Below the pieces are notes generated by a model. The model searched no databases and was not told where the DNA came from. It saw nothing but the letters and a program-made list of their open reading frames with translations. Made by a program: the position numbers and the translations under genes. Shown here in pieces: positions 38,441-52,578 of a DNA stretch of 64,000 nucleotides. Within the stretch, counting starts at the first letter, position 1, and the number at the start of each line of letters is the position of its first letter. This stretch comes from Ancylobacter pratisalsi (lineage in GTDB: Bacteria; Pseudomonadota; Alphaproteobacteria; Rhizobiales; Xanthobacteraceae), in assembly GCF_010669125.1 (NCBI RefSeq), contig NZ_CP048630.1:1054001-1118000 (forward strand), written 5' to 3'.

Positions 38441-39853
38441 TCAGGGGGCGGTGGGAGCGGGCGTGCCGGTCGTCGCCCCGGCCGTCGACGGCGTCCCTGC
38501 GGGCGTTGCCGGCTGCGTCGGCGCACCTGCCGGCCAGCTGAAATCGTCGGTGCGTCCCGTCACCGTCGGCAGCGGCGCACCGCTGACCAGAACGCGGGCC
38601 GGTTCCGGCTCTCCGGCAGGCGACGTCGCCGAAGAGGCCTCGGCGGCCGCCGAGGGGGGCAGCGCCTGGGACAGGGAGGGCGAGGCCTCGCCCGGCGCGC
38701 CGGCAAGCACGCGCGAGCCGGCGGAAATGCCGCCCGTGAGCAGGACAATGGAGGGGCGGGCCTCCACGGCGCTAAGGGCCGCGGCCGCCGGATCGGCGGG
38801 ATCGACCAGCAGATGGTCGATCTGCTTGTCGATAAAGAAGGCAAGCTTGCGCCCACCCGAACGGGTGAAGCCCACACCATCCGCGGCGCGCAGGCGCCGG
38901 CGTTGGCCGTCGACGTCCGGGCCGGACATCATGAACTTGCCGTCCTCGTCGAGGAAACCGTCGATCACGTCGGCATAGATCAGCCCCGCGCGCTCGACCC
39001 GCTCCTTCAGCAGCGCGTTGAGCCGCATGTTCCGCTCATTGGCTGCCGCGTCCTCGACCGGGGGAAGCCCGACAAGGACCACCGGGCGCCCATAGAGCTT
39101 CAGCCTGAGCAGGAACTCGTCGATACGCCGGCCATAAATGTCCAGCCAGCGCTCATCGAACAGCTCGGCCTTGCCCGTCGGCCCGTCGATGGGACGAAGA
39201 TCGTTCATGCCGGCGAACACGACCACGATATTGGCCTGGGAGGTCGCGGCGAGCTGGCGTGCGGCGATGTTCCAGTCGAACGTGCTCTGCGGGCCGAGGC
39301 CCGAGCCCGCCTCGCTCTTGCCGACCACGGCCACACTCTCGCGGTCCGTCACGAAGGCATCGGCCAGGCCCTGCGCCAGCGGCGCGGCATATTCATCGCC
39401 GATGACCAATACGATCTGGCTGTAGCCGTCGGAGTCCTTCCGCGCCGCCTCCGCGGTGTCGTAGACCGTGCCGCGCGGCTCGGTGGGCGCCTCGATGACC
39501 GGGGTGCTGCGGACCACCCGTGGGGGCGCGGTGTCGCGCTGGCGGCTCGGCGCCGCGTAGCGCGGAGCCTGCGGCTTGAACAGGTCGATCAGCGGCTGGA
39601 ATGGCGACCAGCTGCGCGTGGGCGGCTGGCGCTGCTGGGTCTGGCGGTTCCGGTTCTGCTGCTGGCGCGGGGGGCGATACTGCTGGGCCGCACGCCCGGG
39701 CGTCTGCCCGACACTGCCGGGCGGACGGAACCACGGGTCCTCCGCATGGGCGGACGAGAGGCTGCCAGGCATGGGGCCGCACAGCACCGCGCCGGACAAC
39801 GTCAGCGCCAACGCGCCTCGCCTGATCCATCGCCACCGGGACCCTGTCGCCAT
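38441..39853 (-). CDS. SGNH-fold (DUF459) protein, probably catalytically inactive
   Basis: An exported protein of about 470 residues. After a signal peptide (RRGALALTLSGAVLCGPMPGSLSSAHA) and a Gln/Arg/Pro-rich linker comes an SGNH-hydrolase-like domain at about residues 145-330 of the DUF459 type (LVIGDEYAAPLAQGLADAF; VVVFAGMNDLRPI; VVLVGLPPVED; DGVGFTRSGGRKLAFFID). In the usual enzyme block I is GDS and block V is D-x-x-H. Here they read GDE and DGVG, so the nucleophile Ser and the catalytic His are both replaced. The tail is Pro/Ala/Thr-rich. The start is uncertain; ATG codons at 39898 and 39874 are alternatives. Confidence 0.75.
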   Translation of the reverse strand: MATGSRWRWIRRGALALTLSGAVLCGPMPGSLSSAHAEDPWFRPPGSVGQTPGRAAQQYRPPRQQQNRNRQTQQRQPPTRSWSPFQPLIDLFKPQAPRYAAPSRQRDTAPPRVVRSTPVIEAPTEPRGTVYDTAEAARKDSDGYSQIVLVIGDEYAAPLAQGLADAFVTDRESVAVVGKSEAGSGLGPQSTFDWNIAARQLAATSQANIVVVFAGMNDLRPIDGPTGKAELFDERWLDIYGRRIDEFLLRLKLYGRPVVLVGLPPVEDAAANERNMRLNALLKERVERAGLIYADVIDGFLDEDGKFMMSGPDVDGQRRRLRAADGVGFTRSGGRKLAFFIDKQIDHLLVDPADPAAAALSAVEARPSIVLLTGGISAGSRVLAGAPGEASPSLSQALPPSAAAEASSATSPAGEPEPARVLVSGAPLPTVTGRTDDFSWPAGAPTQPATPAGTPSTAGATTGTPAPTAP

Positions 39854-39953
39854 GCTACGCCTATCAATGCCCATTGCAGCCGTGAAGCGGTGAACCATTA
39901 TCGCGGCTGATTCAAGACCCGGCGCTCACTATGGCGTTACGCCTCACCCGCGC

Positions 39954-41351
39954 TCAGGTGCCATCCGAGCGCAGGCTGTCGAGTACGGTGCCGGTGGCCA
40001 TGCCGTCCGGCAGCAGGCCGACGCGGACCTGATAATCGCGCACGGCGCTGCGGGTGCTCTGCCCCAGGACGCCGTCGACCGGCCCGACATCATAGCCGCG
40101 CGAGGCAAGACGCCGCTGAAGCTCGGTGCGCTCGGTGCGCGAGAGTGCCCGCACGTCGTCGGGCCAGGGCTGCACGAAGGGGTCGCCGCCACGGATCCGG
40201 TCAGCCAGATGGCCGATCGCCAGCGCGTAGGCGTCGGCGGGGTTGTAGCGCAGGATGGCCTTGAAATTGTCGGTCATCAGGAAGGCCGGCCCGTTGGCGC
40301 CGGCGGGCAGGAGCAGATAGGCGGTCTCGCTGGCGCGCGGCATCGCCCGGCCTTCAGGACGGCGCACCCCAAGCGCCCACCAGTCGCGCATGGTCTTGGC
40401 CTTGTGCTTGTCGGCGAGCAGATAGTCGAAGCCGCGCGGCAACACCACCTCGTAGCCCCAGCTCATACCCGGCCGCCAGCCACCGCGCTTCAGCTTGTTG
40501 GCCGTCGAGCCCATCGCGTCGGCAACGGAATCGACCACATTGGCATGGCCATCGCTATCGAAGTCCACCGCATCGCGCTGGAAGGCGGTGGGCATAAACT
40601 GCGTGAGGCCGAACGCACCGGCCCAGGAACCCTTGAGATGGGTTTCGGGAATGTCGCCCCTGGCGACGATCCCCAGAGCGGCGACGAACTCGTCACGGAA
40701 ATAGGCCTTGCGGCGGCCGACACAGGCCAGCGTCCCCGTGGCTCGCAGCACCGGATAGGAACCGCGCGCGCCGCCATAGTTGGTTTCGATACCCCAGATG
40801 GCGGCGACCACATAAGGGTCGACGCCGTAGGTCTTGCCAACCGCTTCGAACACGGCGGCATGCTCGGCCATCGCCTCGCGTCCCTTGCGGATGCGGGTCT
40901 CGGAAACCAGCATCTCCACATAGTCGCCGGCGGTGCGGGTGAATTCGGGCTGGGTCTCCAGCTTCTTCATGATGCTCATATCCGGCGTCAGGCCGGCGGT
41001 GTACCGCCGGAACGCGGCGGCGGAGACACCCTTCGCCCGTGCCTTGGGCTCCATTTCGGCGATACAGGCACTGAAATTACGCTCGTCACGCGCGAGGGCG
41101 GCGTCTGTCATCGCGGGATGGGTCGACGTGCCGGATGCCGCGGCGGGCGCGGGCCGGGATGCCGGGCGGCTCGGGGCCGGCGCAGCCGTGCGTGCGGACG
41201 CGGCCACGGTGGAAGGACCGGCAAGCGAGCCGGTAACATCATCCGGCGAGGCGCAGCCCGCAAGACCAAGACAAACCAGCATGGAACCAGCCAACATCTG
41301 ACCGGCAGGACGACCGGACAGACGCCGGCCAGGAAGCGGGCGGAAACTCAT
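39954..41351 (-). CDS. MltB-type lytic murein transglycosylase
   Basis: A 465-residue lipoprotein (lipobox LGLAGC near residue 30) that cleaves peptidoglycan. The transglycosylase domain of the SLT_2 type runs from about 80 to 380, with catalytic Glu in AIWGIETNYGGARG and conserved SWAGAFGLTQFMPTAFQRDAVDFDSDGHANV. A C-terminal peptidoglycan-binding domain follows (RLASRGYDVGPVDGVLGQSTRSAVRDYQVRVGLLPDG). It acts in the periplasm, anchored to the outer membrane. Confidence 0.92.
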   Translation of the reverse strand: MSFRPLPGRRLSGRPAGQMLAGSMLVCLGLAGCASPDDVTGSLAGPSTVAASARTAAPAPSRPASRPAPAAASGTSTHPAMTDAALARDERNFSACIAEMEPKARAKGVSAAAFRRYTAGLTPDMSIMKKLETQPEFTRTAGDYVEMLVSETRIRKGREAMAEHAAVFEAVGKTYGVDPYVVAAIWGIETNYGGARGSYPVLRATGTLACVGRRKAYFRDEFVAALGIVARGDIPETHLKGSWAGAFGLTQFMPTAFQRDAVDFDSDGHANVVDSVADAMGSTANKLKRGGWRPGMSWGYEVVLPRGFDYLLADKHKAKTMRDWWALGVRRPEGRAMPRASETAYLLLPAGANGPAFLMTDNFKAILRYNPADAYALAIGHLADRIRGGDPFVQPWPDDVRALSRTERTELQRRLASRGYDVGPVDGVLGQSTRSAVRDYQVRVGLLPDGMATGTVLDSLRSDGT

Positions 41352-41620
41352 GACGCATACCCTAACGCGAGGCCGAGGTCGGATTAGGAAGGCTTCATGG
41401 TTGCAGTTAGCTTAACATGGACAATATTTCCCCAACGTCATGGTCGATCGTCCGCCAATGAGGACGGCGCGGAAAATTTCTTCGGTTCCCACGCACCATT
41501 TTGGGGGCTTGCGCGTTAACCGCAGTGTTCTCTCTGTGAGGGAGACGTTAAGTTTCGGGCGCTAGGACTTCGGCGCCCCTCACGTTTCAACTGTGTAATC
41601 GAAAGCGGCATCACGTTCAT

Positions 41621-42511
41621 ATGGCCAGAAAAATCCGCAAAGCGATCCTCCCCGTTGCCGGCCTCGGCACCCGCTTCCTTCCCGCCACCAAGGCGGTTCC
41701 CAAGGAAATGCTGACCGTGGTGGACCGCCCCGTCGTTCAGCATGTCGTCGACGAAGCCCGTGCCGCCGGCATCGAGCACATCGTCTTCGTCACCGGCCGC
41801 AACAAGGGTGTGATCGAGGATCATTTCGACCGCCAATACGAGCTGGAGGACACGCTTAAGGAGCGCGGCAAGACCAAGATGCTGGAAATGCTGCGCCACG
41901 AGACCATGGGTCCCGGCGCGACCAGCTTCACCCGCCAGCAGCTTCCGCTCGGCCTTGGCCACGCGGTATGGTGCGCGCGCGACATCATCGGCCATGAGCC
42001 CTTCGCGCTGCTGCTGCCGGACATGCTGCACAAGCCGCGCAACGGCACCGGCTGCCTTGCCCAGATGGTCGAGGCCTATGCCAAAACCGATGGCGGCAAC
42101 CACATCGCGGTCTATGAGGTCCCCGCCGAACAGACCGAGCAGTACGGCATCGTCGCGCTCGGCGAGGAGATGGCGGAAGGCGTGCACAAGATCGGCGGCA
42201 TGGTCGAGAAGCCGAAGAAGGACGTCGCGCCGTCCAACCTCGCCATTTCCGGGCGCTACATCCTGCAGCCGGAGATCTTCGACCTTCTCGCCACGCAGGA
42301 GCGCGGCGCCGGCAACGAGATCCAGCTCACCGATTCCATGCTCAAGCTGGCGCAGAGCCAGGATTTCTTCAGCGTGACCTTCGACGGCGCGATCTACGAT
42401 TGCGGTTCGAAGCTGGGCTTCCTGATGGCCAATGTCGCCTACGCGCTGGACAACCCGGAAATCTCCGACAGCTTCCGCCCCGAGCTCGACGCCCTGCTGG
42501 CGAAGAGCTGA
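41621..42511 (+). CDS. galU: UTP-glucose-1-phosphate uridylyltransferase
   Basis: A 296-residue enzyme making UDP-glucose for polysaccharides and glycolipids. The nucleotide-binding motif [24 protein letters not shown] is at the N-terminus. [35 protein letters not shown] and [24 protein letters not shown] follow. It sits alone, ended by a strong terminator. Confidence 0.95.
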   Translation: MARKIRKAILPVAGLGTRFLPATKAVPKEMLTVVDRPVVQHVVDEARAAGIEHIVFVTGRNKGVIEDHFDRQYELEDTLKERGKTKMLEMLRHETMGPGATSFTRQQLPLGLGHAVWCARDIIGHEPFALLLPDMLHKPRNGTGCLAQMVEAYAKTDGGNHIAVYEVPAEQTEQYGIVALGEEMAEGVHKIGGMVEKPKKDVAPSNLAISGRYILQPEIFDLLATQERGAGNEIQLTDSMLKLAQSQDFFSVTFDGAIYDCGSKLGFLMANVAYALDNPEISDSFRPELDALLAKS

Positions 42512-42570
42512 AGCCGGGATTTCAGGCTCACCGACGCCGCTGCGCCATAGCACCGGCGCGATCGGCAACA

Positions 42571-42600
42571 AAAAAGGCGCCGCTCTCGCGGCGCCTTTTT
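42571..42600 (+). terminator. Bidirectional terminator between galU and clpB
   Basis: Perfect 8-bp stem GGCGCCGC/GCGGCGCC with a TCTC loop, A-run before and T-run after. It separates the convergent galU and clpB genes and can serve both. Confidence 0.92.
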
Positions 42601-42635
42601 CCATTTGTCCTCGCCGGCGGCGAGCCCGGCCGCGC

Positions 42636-45254
<2,619 letters not shown>

Positions 45255-45475
45255 GTCTCTGCCTCCTGGCCCCCCGTCCGCCCTCGTGAGGCACGAACGG
45301 CTCTTAGGGACGACGGCGCCCGTATCCCGGCCGCCGTACCGGACCCCGTTGCGGCGATCCGACTACCCTCATGTAGTGTGACCGATCGGCAACGGAAGGG
45401 CGTTGAGACGGATCAAGCCGGTGAATTTTGCGAGTCCGGCCAGCGGCCGGTCCGGCGGCCGGACCATGGGCACGG

Positions 45476-46228
45476 CTAGGCCGGGCGATCTGCCACCATC
45501 ATGTAGTTGACCGACATGTCGCCCGACAGCCGCCAGCTGTCGCCCAGCGGGTTGAACACCACGCCGGTGCGCTCGACCACGGCCAGCCCGCCGGCCTCCA
45601 TCGCCGCCTGCAATTCCTCGGGGGTGACAAACTTGCTCCAGTCATGCGTGCCCCTGGGCAGCCAGCCGAGCACATATTCGGCGCCCACGATCGCCAGCGC
45701 GAAGGAACGTTTGGTGCGGTTGAGCGTCGCGGCAACCATCAGCCCGCCCGGCTTCACCATGCGCGCCGCGCTCTCGATGAACAGGCTGACATCGGCCACA
45801 TGCTCGACCACCTCCATGGCGAGGACGACATCGAATCGTTCCCCCGCCTCCGCCATCGCCTCGGCCGTGGTGGCGCGATACTCCACCGGCACGCCGCTTT
45901 CCTCCGCGTGAAGGGCCGCGATGCGGGTGTTGCGCTCGGCCGGATCAATGCCGACCACGCTCGCCCCCATCCGCGCCAGCGGCTCGCTGAGCAGCCCCCC
46001 GCCACAGCCGATGTCAATCAGCCGCAGCCCCTCCAGCGGGCGAATCGCTTTCGGGTCGCGCGCGAAATGGGTGACCAGCCGCTCACGCAGAAACGCCAGT
46101 CGAACCGGGTTGAAGCGGTGCAGAACCCGCATCTTGCCACGCGGGTTCCACCATTCGGCGGCCAGTGCGGCGAAACGCTCGACCTCGCTGGGATCGACGG
46201 TGGTGGGAGCGGTGGCGGTGTCCTGCAT
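45476..46228 (-). CDS. ubiG: Ubiquinone biosynthesis O-methyltransferase
   Basis: A 250-residue SAM-dependent enzyme performing both O-methylation steps of ubiquinone synthesis. Motif I is [26 protein letters not shown]; others are [18 protein letters not shown] and [35 protein letters not shown], typical of UbiG. The ATG at 46228 is preferred over the one two codons earlier because GGAAG lies 6 nt before it. It is divergent from lysC, a conserved arrangement. Confidence 0.94.
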   Translation of the reverse strand: MQDTATAPTTVDPSEVERFAALAAEWWNPRGKMRVLHRFNPVRLAFLRERLVTHFARDPKAIRPLEGLRLIDIGCGGGLLSEPLARMGASVVGIDPAERNTRIAALHAEESGVPVEYRATTAEAMAEAGERFDVVLAMEVVEHVADVSLFIESAARMVKPGGLMVAATLNRTKRSFALAIVGAEYVLGWLPRGTHDWSKFVTPEELQAAMEAGGLAVVERTGVVFNPLGDSWRLSGDMSVNYMMVADRPA

Positions 46229-46415
46229 GGTCATCTTCCGGCTATCGGGCCTTAAGGGGCCCCCTGGTGGAGCCCCTCATCTGATAAGCGTTCCAACCGC
46301 GCGCGGCACCGTTGCGGCCCGGGCGCGACGCCGATATGTATACGCGCCTTTTCGGCCGGGAGCCCACCTCTCTCCTTTCCGGCCTTCCATGAGAATACGG
46401 TTACGGTTTCCCACA

Positions 46416-47666
46416 ATGGCACGTCTGGTGATGAAGTTCGGCGGCACATCGGTCGCCAACATCGAGCGCATTCGCAACGTCGCGCGACATGTCAAACGGG
46501 AGATCGATGCCGGCAATCAGGTGGCGGTCGTTGTTTCCGCCATGTCCGGCAAGACCAATGAACTGGTCGGCTGGGTTCGCGAAACCTCCCTGCTGCACGA
46601 TGCGCGCGAGTATGATGCCATCGTCGCCTCCGGCGAGCAGGTGACGTCCGGACTTCTGGCCATCGCACTTCAGGAAATCGGCATCCCGGCCCGCTCCTGG
46701 CAGGGCTGGCAGCTGCCGATCGCGACCGATGACGCCCACGGCTCGGCGCGCATCCTTTCCGTGAACGGCGACGAGATCATCAAGCGCTTCGCCCATGGCG
46801 AGGTCGCCGTCATCGCCGGCTTCCAGGGCATTCACGAGCCGACCGGGCGGATCGCCACGCTGGGCCGCGGCGGCTCGGACACCAGCGCGGTGGCGGTCGC
46901 CGCCGGCATCAAGGCCGACCGCTGCGACATCTACACCGACGTCGATGGCGTCTACACCACCGACCCGCGCATCGTTCCCCGCGCCAAGCGCCTCGACAAG
47001 ATCGCCTTCGAGGAGATGCTGGAGATGGCCTCGCTGGGGGCCAAGGTGCTTCAGGTGCGCTCGGTCGAGATGGCCATGGTACACAAGGTGCGCACGTTCG
47101 TGCGCTCCAGTTTCACCGATCCGGACGCCCCGGAACTCAAGACCGCCGGCGACCCGCCCGGCACCCTGATCTGCGACGAGGAGGAAATCGTGGAGAGTGA
47201 AGTCGTCACCGGCATCGCCTTCGCGCGGGACGAGGCCCAGGTCAGCATCCGCCGCGTGCCCGACAAGCCCGGCATCGCCGCGAATGTGTTCGTGCCGCTC
47301 GCCGACGCCAACATCAACGTCGACATGATCGTGCAGAACATCTCGGCCGAAGGCTTCACCGACATCACCTTCACCGTGCCGTCGGGTGATTTCGAGCGCG
47401 CCAAGGCCGCGCTGGCCAGCGTGCGCGAGGACATCGGCTATGGCAGCATTGAAGGCGCCACCGATGTGGTGAAGATCTCCATCATCGGCATCGGCATGCG
47501 CTCTCATGCGGGTGTCGCGGCCCGCGCGTTCAAGGCGCTTTCGGAGCGCGGTATCAACATTCGCGCGATCTCGACCTCCGAGATCAAGATCTCCGTGCTG
47601 ATCGACGCCGCCTATACCGAGCTTGCCGTTCGAACACTCCATTCGGTATACGGGCTCGATGCCTGA
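46416..47666 (+). CDS. lysC: Aspartate kinase
   Basis: A 416-residue enzyme phosphorylating aspartate, the first step to lysine, methionine and threonine. The kinase domain starts MKFGGTSVANIERIRNVA and includes GFQGIHEPTGRIATLGRGGSDTSAVAVAAG and DVDGVYTTDPRIVP. Two ACT domains occupy about 265-416 (PDKPGIAANVFVPLADANINVDMIVQN; SHAGVAARAFKALSERGINIRAISTSEIKISVLI), indicating feedback control by lysine and/or threonine. Confidence 0.95.
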   Translation: MARLVMKFGGTSVANIERIRNVARHVKREIDAGNQVAVVVSAMSGKTNELVGWVRETSLLHDAREYDAIVASGEQVTSGLLAIALQEIGIPARSWQGWQLPIATDDAHGSARILSVNGDEIIKRFAHGEVAVIAGFQGIHEPTGRIATLGRGGSDTSAVAVAAGIKADRCDIYTDVDGVYTTDPRIVPRAKRLDKIAFEEMLEMASLGAKVLQVRSVEMAMVHKVRTFVRSSFTDPDAPELKTAGDPPGTLICDEEEIVESEVVTGIAFARDEAQVSIRRVPDKPGIAANVFVPLADANINVDMIVQNISAEGFTDITFTVPSGDFERAKAALASVREDIGYGSIEGATDVVKISIIGIGMRSHAGVAARAFKALSERGINIRAISTSEIKISVLIDAAYTELAVRTLHSVYGLDA

Positions 47667-47761
47667 ACCCCCGGCACGGGGTTTGGGCACTGTGGCGCGG
47701 CGGGACCGCGCCTAGATAATGATTGCTCCGGGCTGCGGCTCCCGGAAACCGAGGACAGCCC

Positions 47762-50029
47762 ATGCGTGGCGCGCTCGGCGGCCCGCGCGTGCTATTGAGG
47801 CGACTCCGCGAGGTCATGGCGGAGCCGGTCAGCGCGCAGGACCGCCTCGACAAGATCGTGGTTCTGATCGCGGCGAACATGGTCGCCGAGGTCTGCTCGG
47901 TCTATGTGCTGCGTGTGGACGGCACCCTTGAGCTCTATGCCACCGAGGGTCTGAACCGCACCGCGGTCCATCTCACGGTCATGCGCATCGACGAGGGCCT
48001 CGTCGGCACGGTGGCGCGCGAGGCGGAGCCGATCAGCCTGTCGAACGCGCAGGCCCACCCCGCCTATTCGTACCGCCCGGAAACAGGCGAAGAGATCTAC
48101 CATTCCTTCCTCGGCGTGCCGATCCTGCGGGCGGGCAACACGCTCGGCGTGCTGGTGGTGCAGAACCGCGCCCACCGCACCTACACCGAAGAAGAGATCG
48201 AGGCGCTGCAGACCACCGCCATGGTGCTGGCCGAGATCATCGCCTCGGGCGAGCTGACCGCGATGGCCCTGCCCGGCGCCGAGCCGGCCGCCCGCCGCCC
48301 GCTCCACCTGTCGGGGCTGGCGCTGTCCGACGGCATCGGTCTCGGCCACGTGGTGCTGCACGAACCGCGCATCGAGGTCACCAAGGTCATTGCCGACGAC
48401 CTCCCGGCCGAACTGAAACGGCTCGACGCCGCGATCGACACCTTGCGGGCGTCGATCGACACCATGCTTGAGGACGAGGGCGTGGCCCGCGTCGGCGAGC
48501 ACCGCGAGATTCTCGAAGCCTACCGCATGTTCGCCCATGACCGCGGCTGGATCGCCCGCATGCGCGAGGCGGTCCTTACCGGCCTCACCGCGGAGGGCTC
48601 GGTCGAGCGCGTCCAGTCGGACACGCGTGCGCGCATGCTGCGCATGACCGATCCCTATCTGCGCGAGCGCATGCACGATCTCGACGATCTGGCGAACCGC
48701 CTGCTACGCCAGCTTACCGGGCGCGCCGGGGGCCCGGAGCACGAGCCGCTGCCCGAGAACGCCATCATCGTCGCCCGCAACATGAGCCCGGCCGCGCTGC
48801 TGGACTATGACCGCACCCGGATTCGCGGCCTGGTGCTGGAAGAAGGCGCGGCGACGAGCCACCTCACCATCGTGGCCCGCGCGCTCGGCATCGCCGCCGT
48901 CGGCCACATCGAGAACATTGTCGGCCAGGTCGATGCGGGCGATTCCATTATCGTTGACGGCGTCAGCGGCGAGGTGCATGTGCGCCCGCCCGGCGACGTC
49001 GAACTGGCCTATGTCGACAAGGTCCGCTTCCGCGCCAAGCGGCTGGAGCAGTATGCCGCCCTGCGCGACGTGCCGAATGTCACCCGCGATGGTGTGGAAA
49101 TCGAGCTGCACCTGAACGCCGGCCTGCTGGTCGACCTGCCGCATATCGACGAGACCGGCGCGGCCGGCATCGGCCTGTTCCGCACCGAACTCCAGTTCAT
49201 GATCGCCTCGGCGTTCCCACGTACCAATGAGCAGCTCAAGCTCTATCGCTCGGTGCTGGACGCAGCGGCGGACCGGCCCGTGGTATTCCGCACGCTCGAC
49301 ATCGGCGGCGACAAGGTGCTGCCCTATATGCGGGCGATCGAGGAGGAGAACCCGGCGCTCGGCTGGCGCGCCATCCGCCTCGGCCTCGACCGTCCCGGCC
49401 TGCTGCGCAGTCAGATCCGTGCGCTGTTGCGCGCCGCGACCGGGCGCGAGCTGCGCCTCATCTTCCCCATGGTCTCGGCCGTCGAGGAATTCGACCGCGC
49501 CCGCCACATCGTGGAGCGCGAGCTGACCCATCTACGCCGCCATGGCCATGGCCTGCCCGATCGGGTGCTGATCGGCGTGATGCTGGAAGTGCCCGCCCTG
49601 CTGTTCCAGCTCGACCAGCTGTTCTCGCGCGTGGACTTCGCCTCGGTCGGCTCGAACGACCTTGTACAGTTCCTCTACGCGGCCGACCGGGGCAATCCGC
49701 GCGTTGCCGACCGCTTCGATCCGCTGGCGCCGCCCTCGCTGCGCGCGCTCAAGCTCATTGCCGACAAGGCGTCCGCGTTCGGCAAGCAGGTGACGCTGTG
49801 CGGCGAGCTGGCCTCGCGCCCGCTCGAAGCGCTGGCGCTGATGGCCATCGGCTATCGCAAGCTGTCGCTCTCGCCGGCCTCGTACGGCCCGGTGAAGGCA
49901 ATGCTGCTTCAGCTTGATCTCGGCGCCCTGTCGGCGCTGGTCGCGCCGCTTCTGGAGAGCGCCGACGAGCCGCTGACATTGCGCCCGCTGCTCAAGGCCT
50001 TTGCCGAAAAGAACGGCCTGCCGCTGTGA
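47762..50029 (+). CDS. ptsP: Phosphoenolpyruvate-protein phosphotransferase of nitrogen PTS
   Basis: The 755-residue enzyme I-Ntr. An N-terminal GAF domain (about residues 20-165) is followed by the EI part: the phospho-His in EEGAATSHLTIVARALGIAAVG, then the PEP-binding barrel with GIGLFRTELQFM, TLDIGGDKVLPYM, LIFPMVSAVEEF, GVMLEVPALLFQ, SVGSNDLVQFLYAADRG and TLCGELASRP. It signals nitrogen and carbon status through NPr and EIIA-Ntr, which are not in this window. GAGGAC precedes the ATG. prfA begins 6 nt after its stop. Confidence 0.95.
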   Translation: MRGALGGPRVLLRRLREVMAEPVSAQDRLDKIVVLIAANMVAEVCSVYVLRVDGTLELYATEGLNRTAVHLTVMRIDEGLVGTVAREAEPISLSNAQAHPAYSYRPETGEEIYHSFLGVPILRAGNTLGVLVVQNRAHRTYTEEEIEALQTTAMVLAEIIASGELTAMALPGAEPAARRPLHLSGLALSDGIGLGHVVLHEPRIEVTKVIADDLPAELKRLDAAIDTLRASIDTMLEDEGVARVGEHREILEAYRMFAHDRGWIARMREAVLTGLTAEGSVERVQSDTRARMLRMTDPYLRERMHDLDDLANRLLRQLTGRAGGPEHEPLPENAIIVARNMSPAALLDYDRTRIRGLVLEEGAATSHLTIVARALGIAAVGHIENIVGQVDAGDSIIVDGVSGEVHVRPPGDVELAYVDKVRFRAKRLEQYAALRDVPNVTRDGVEIELHLNAGLLVDLPHIDETGAAGIGLFRTELQFMIASAFPRTNEQLKLYRSVLDAAADRPVVFRTLDIGGDKVLPYMRAIEEENPALGWRAIRLGLDRPGLLRSQIRALLRAATGRELRLIFPMVSAVEEFDRARHIVERELTHLRRHGHGLPDRVLIGVMLEVPALLFQLDQLFSRVDFASVGSNDLVQFLYAADRGNPRVADRFDPLAPPSLRALKLIADKASAFGKQVTLCGELASRPLEALALMAIGYRKLSLSPASYGPVKAMLLQLDLGALSALVAPLLESADEPLTLRPLLKAFAEKNGLPL

Positions 50030-50035
50030 CAACCG

Positions 50036-51138
<1,103 letters not shown>

Positions 51139-51142
<4 letters not shown>

Positions 51143-51990
51143 CCAGCCGCGCCGAGCTGGTGCGCGCAACGACCCGTCGTCTCGCGGCCGCCGGCCTTGA
51201 AAATGCCGAGCGTGAGGCGCGCCTCCTCGTCCGCGCCGCCCTCCATCTTTCCGATCTCGATCTCATCGCCCGCGCCGAGCACGCCGTCGACGCTGGCGAG
51301 GCCGAACGCGTCAGCGCCTGGACCGACCGCCGCCTCGCCGGCGAGCCGATGGCGCGGCTGAGCGGCCGGCGCGAGTTCTGGAGCCTCGACTTCGCCCTGT
51401 CCCCCGAGACGCTGGTACCGCGCCCCGAAACCGAGACGCTGGTCGAGGCGGCGCTGGAGATCTATCCGGACCGCGCGACGCCGCTTCGTGTCCTCGACCT
51501 TGGCACGGGTTCCGGCGCGATCCTCGCCGCGCTGCTGATGGAGTGGCCGAACGCTTCCGGCATTGGTGTCGACCTCAGCGAAGGTGCGGCGCGGCAGGCG
51601 CGCGACAATCTCGCACGGGCCCCATTGGGAAACCGGTGGGCGGTGATGGTGGGACGCTGGGCCGAGGCGCTGGACGCCCGCTTCGATCTCGTCGTGTCCA
51701 ATCCGCCCTATATCGTCTCCGACGAGATCGACAGGCTCGACATCGAGGTTCGGGTCCACGACCCGCTCCTCGCGCTGGATGGCGGCCCGGATGGCCTGAT
51801 CGCCTACCGCGCCATCGCCGACGCCCTGCCCGACCTTCTCGCGCCGGGAGGGCACGCGATTCTTGAGCTGGGAATCGGGCAGCAGGACGCCGTTGCCGCC
51901 CTGCTGACGGCGCGTGGCCTGCCCCCTATCGGCCCCGCCCACCGCGATCTCGCCGGCATCGCACGCGCGCTTGTGACCCGTAAGCCTTGA
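51139..51990 (+). CDS. prmC: Release factor glutamine N5-methyltransferase
   Basis: A 283-residue SAM enzyme that methylates the GGQ glutamine of release factors, encoded directly after one of its substrates. SAM motif [20 protein letters not shown]; catalytic NPPY in [13 protein letters not shown]; substrate-recognition [22 protein letters not shown]. The GTG start overlaps the prfA stop by four bases. Confidence 0.95.
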
Positions 51991-52578
51991 GTTTATGGGC
52001 AGTGCGGCAAAAAAGGGCTTGGAAGGCGATATCGAACCGATTAGTGTCGTCTATAGGAATCGACCCGAGATATCACCTGTCAAACATGCTGACCGCTGAT
52101 CGCTCTTGTGAGTGATCGCTATTGGCTTTGACAGAAGCGCTGGGTGAGCGCGGCTGGTGTCTTGACGGGTAAATGCTTCACAGGTTTGTCGGTGCGGCCT
52201 TGGTTGCACGATGAAGCATGGGGTCGGCGGGCGCGAATGATGCGCTGGCCGGGTTCTTGGTCGGGTAATCATCGACCGGAATCGATCGCCGCCGTGTATC
52301 GGCGGCGGAGCATCCTTGAGGGTGCGCTCCCATGGAACGAGGTCCAAAGGTCGGTGGCGGCCTGTGGGACATTCCTGCGCCGACGGCCAGGAATGCCCGA
52401 TGTCGCGCCCGAACATGGACGACGATTCCGCCGTCTCGGTATCTTTGAGGATGTACCCGTCTCAGGGTGTGACCAGAAAAGATGCGAGCGGCAACCTCTA
52501 AGGCGATTGACCCGCCCGTACACGGCGCCGATCCGGGATACTCCCATCGGCGACGTACCGGCACCAGAGACTAGCTAG
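51991..52578. other. Structured 588-bp region before the DUF4167 gene
   Basis: No credible gene on either strand. Two strong inverted repeats are present: an 8-bp stem at 52287-52294/52300-52307 and a longer one at 52366-52398 (GGG-CATTCCTG pairing with CAGGAATG-CCC, one bulged A). Neither is followed by a T-run, so they are not terminators. The region may be a long structured leader or hold an RNA gene; I could not match it to RNase P, SRP, tmRNA or 6S RNA. Confidence 0.45.

Noticed and set aside
45255..45475. Sigma-32 promoter for clpB
   Set aside because: A CTTGAT hexamer exists on the minus strand, but no CCTAT- or CCCAT-like box stands at proper spacing.
52144..52578. 144-codon open frame ending directly before the DUF4167 start
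   Set aside because: No ribosome site and no domain; it spans two strong RNA hairpins. The adjoining stop codon seems fortuitous.
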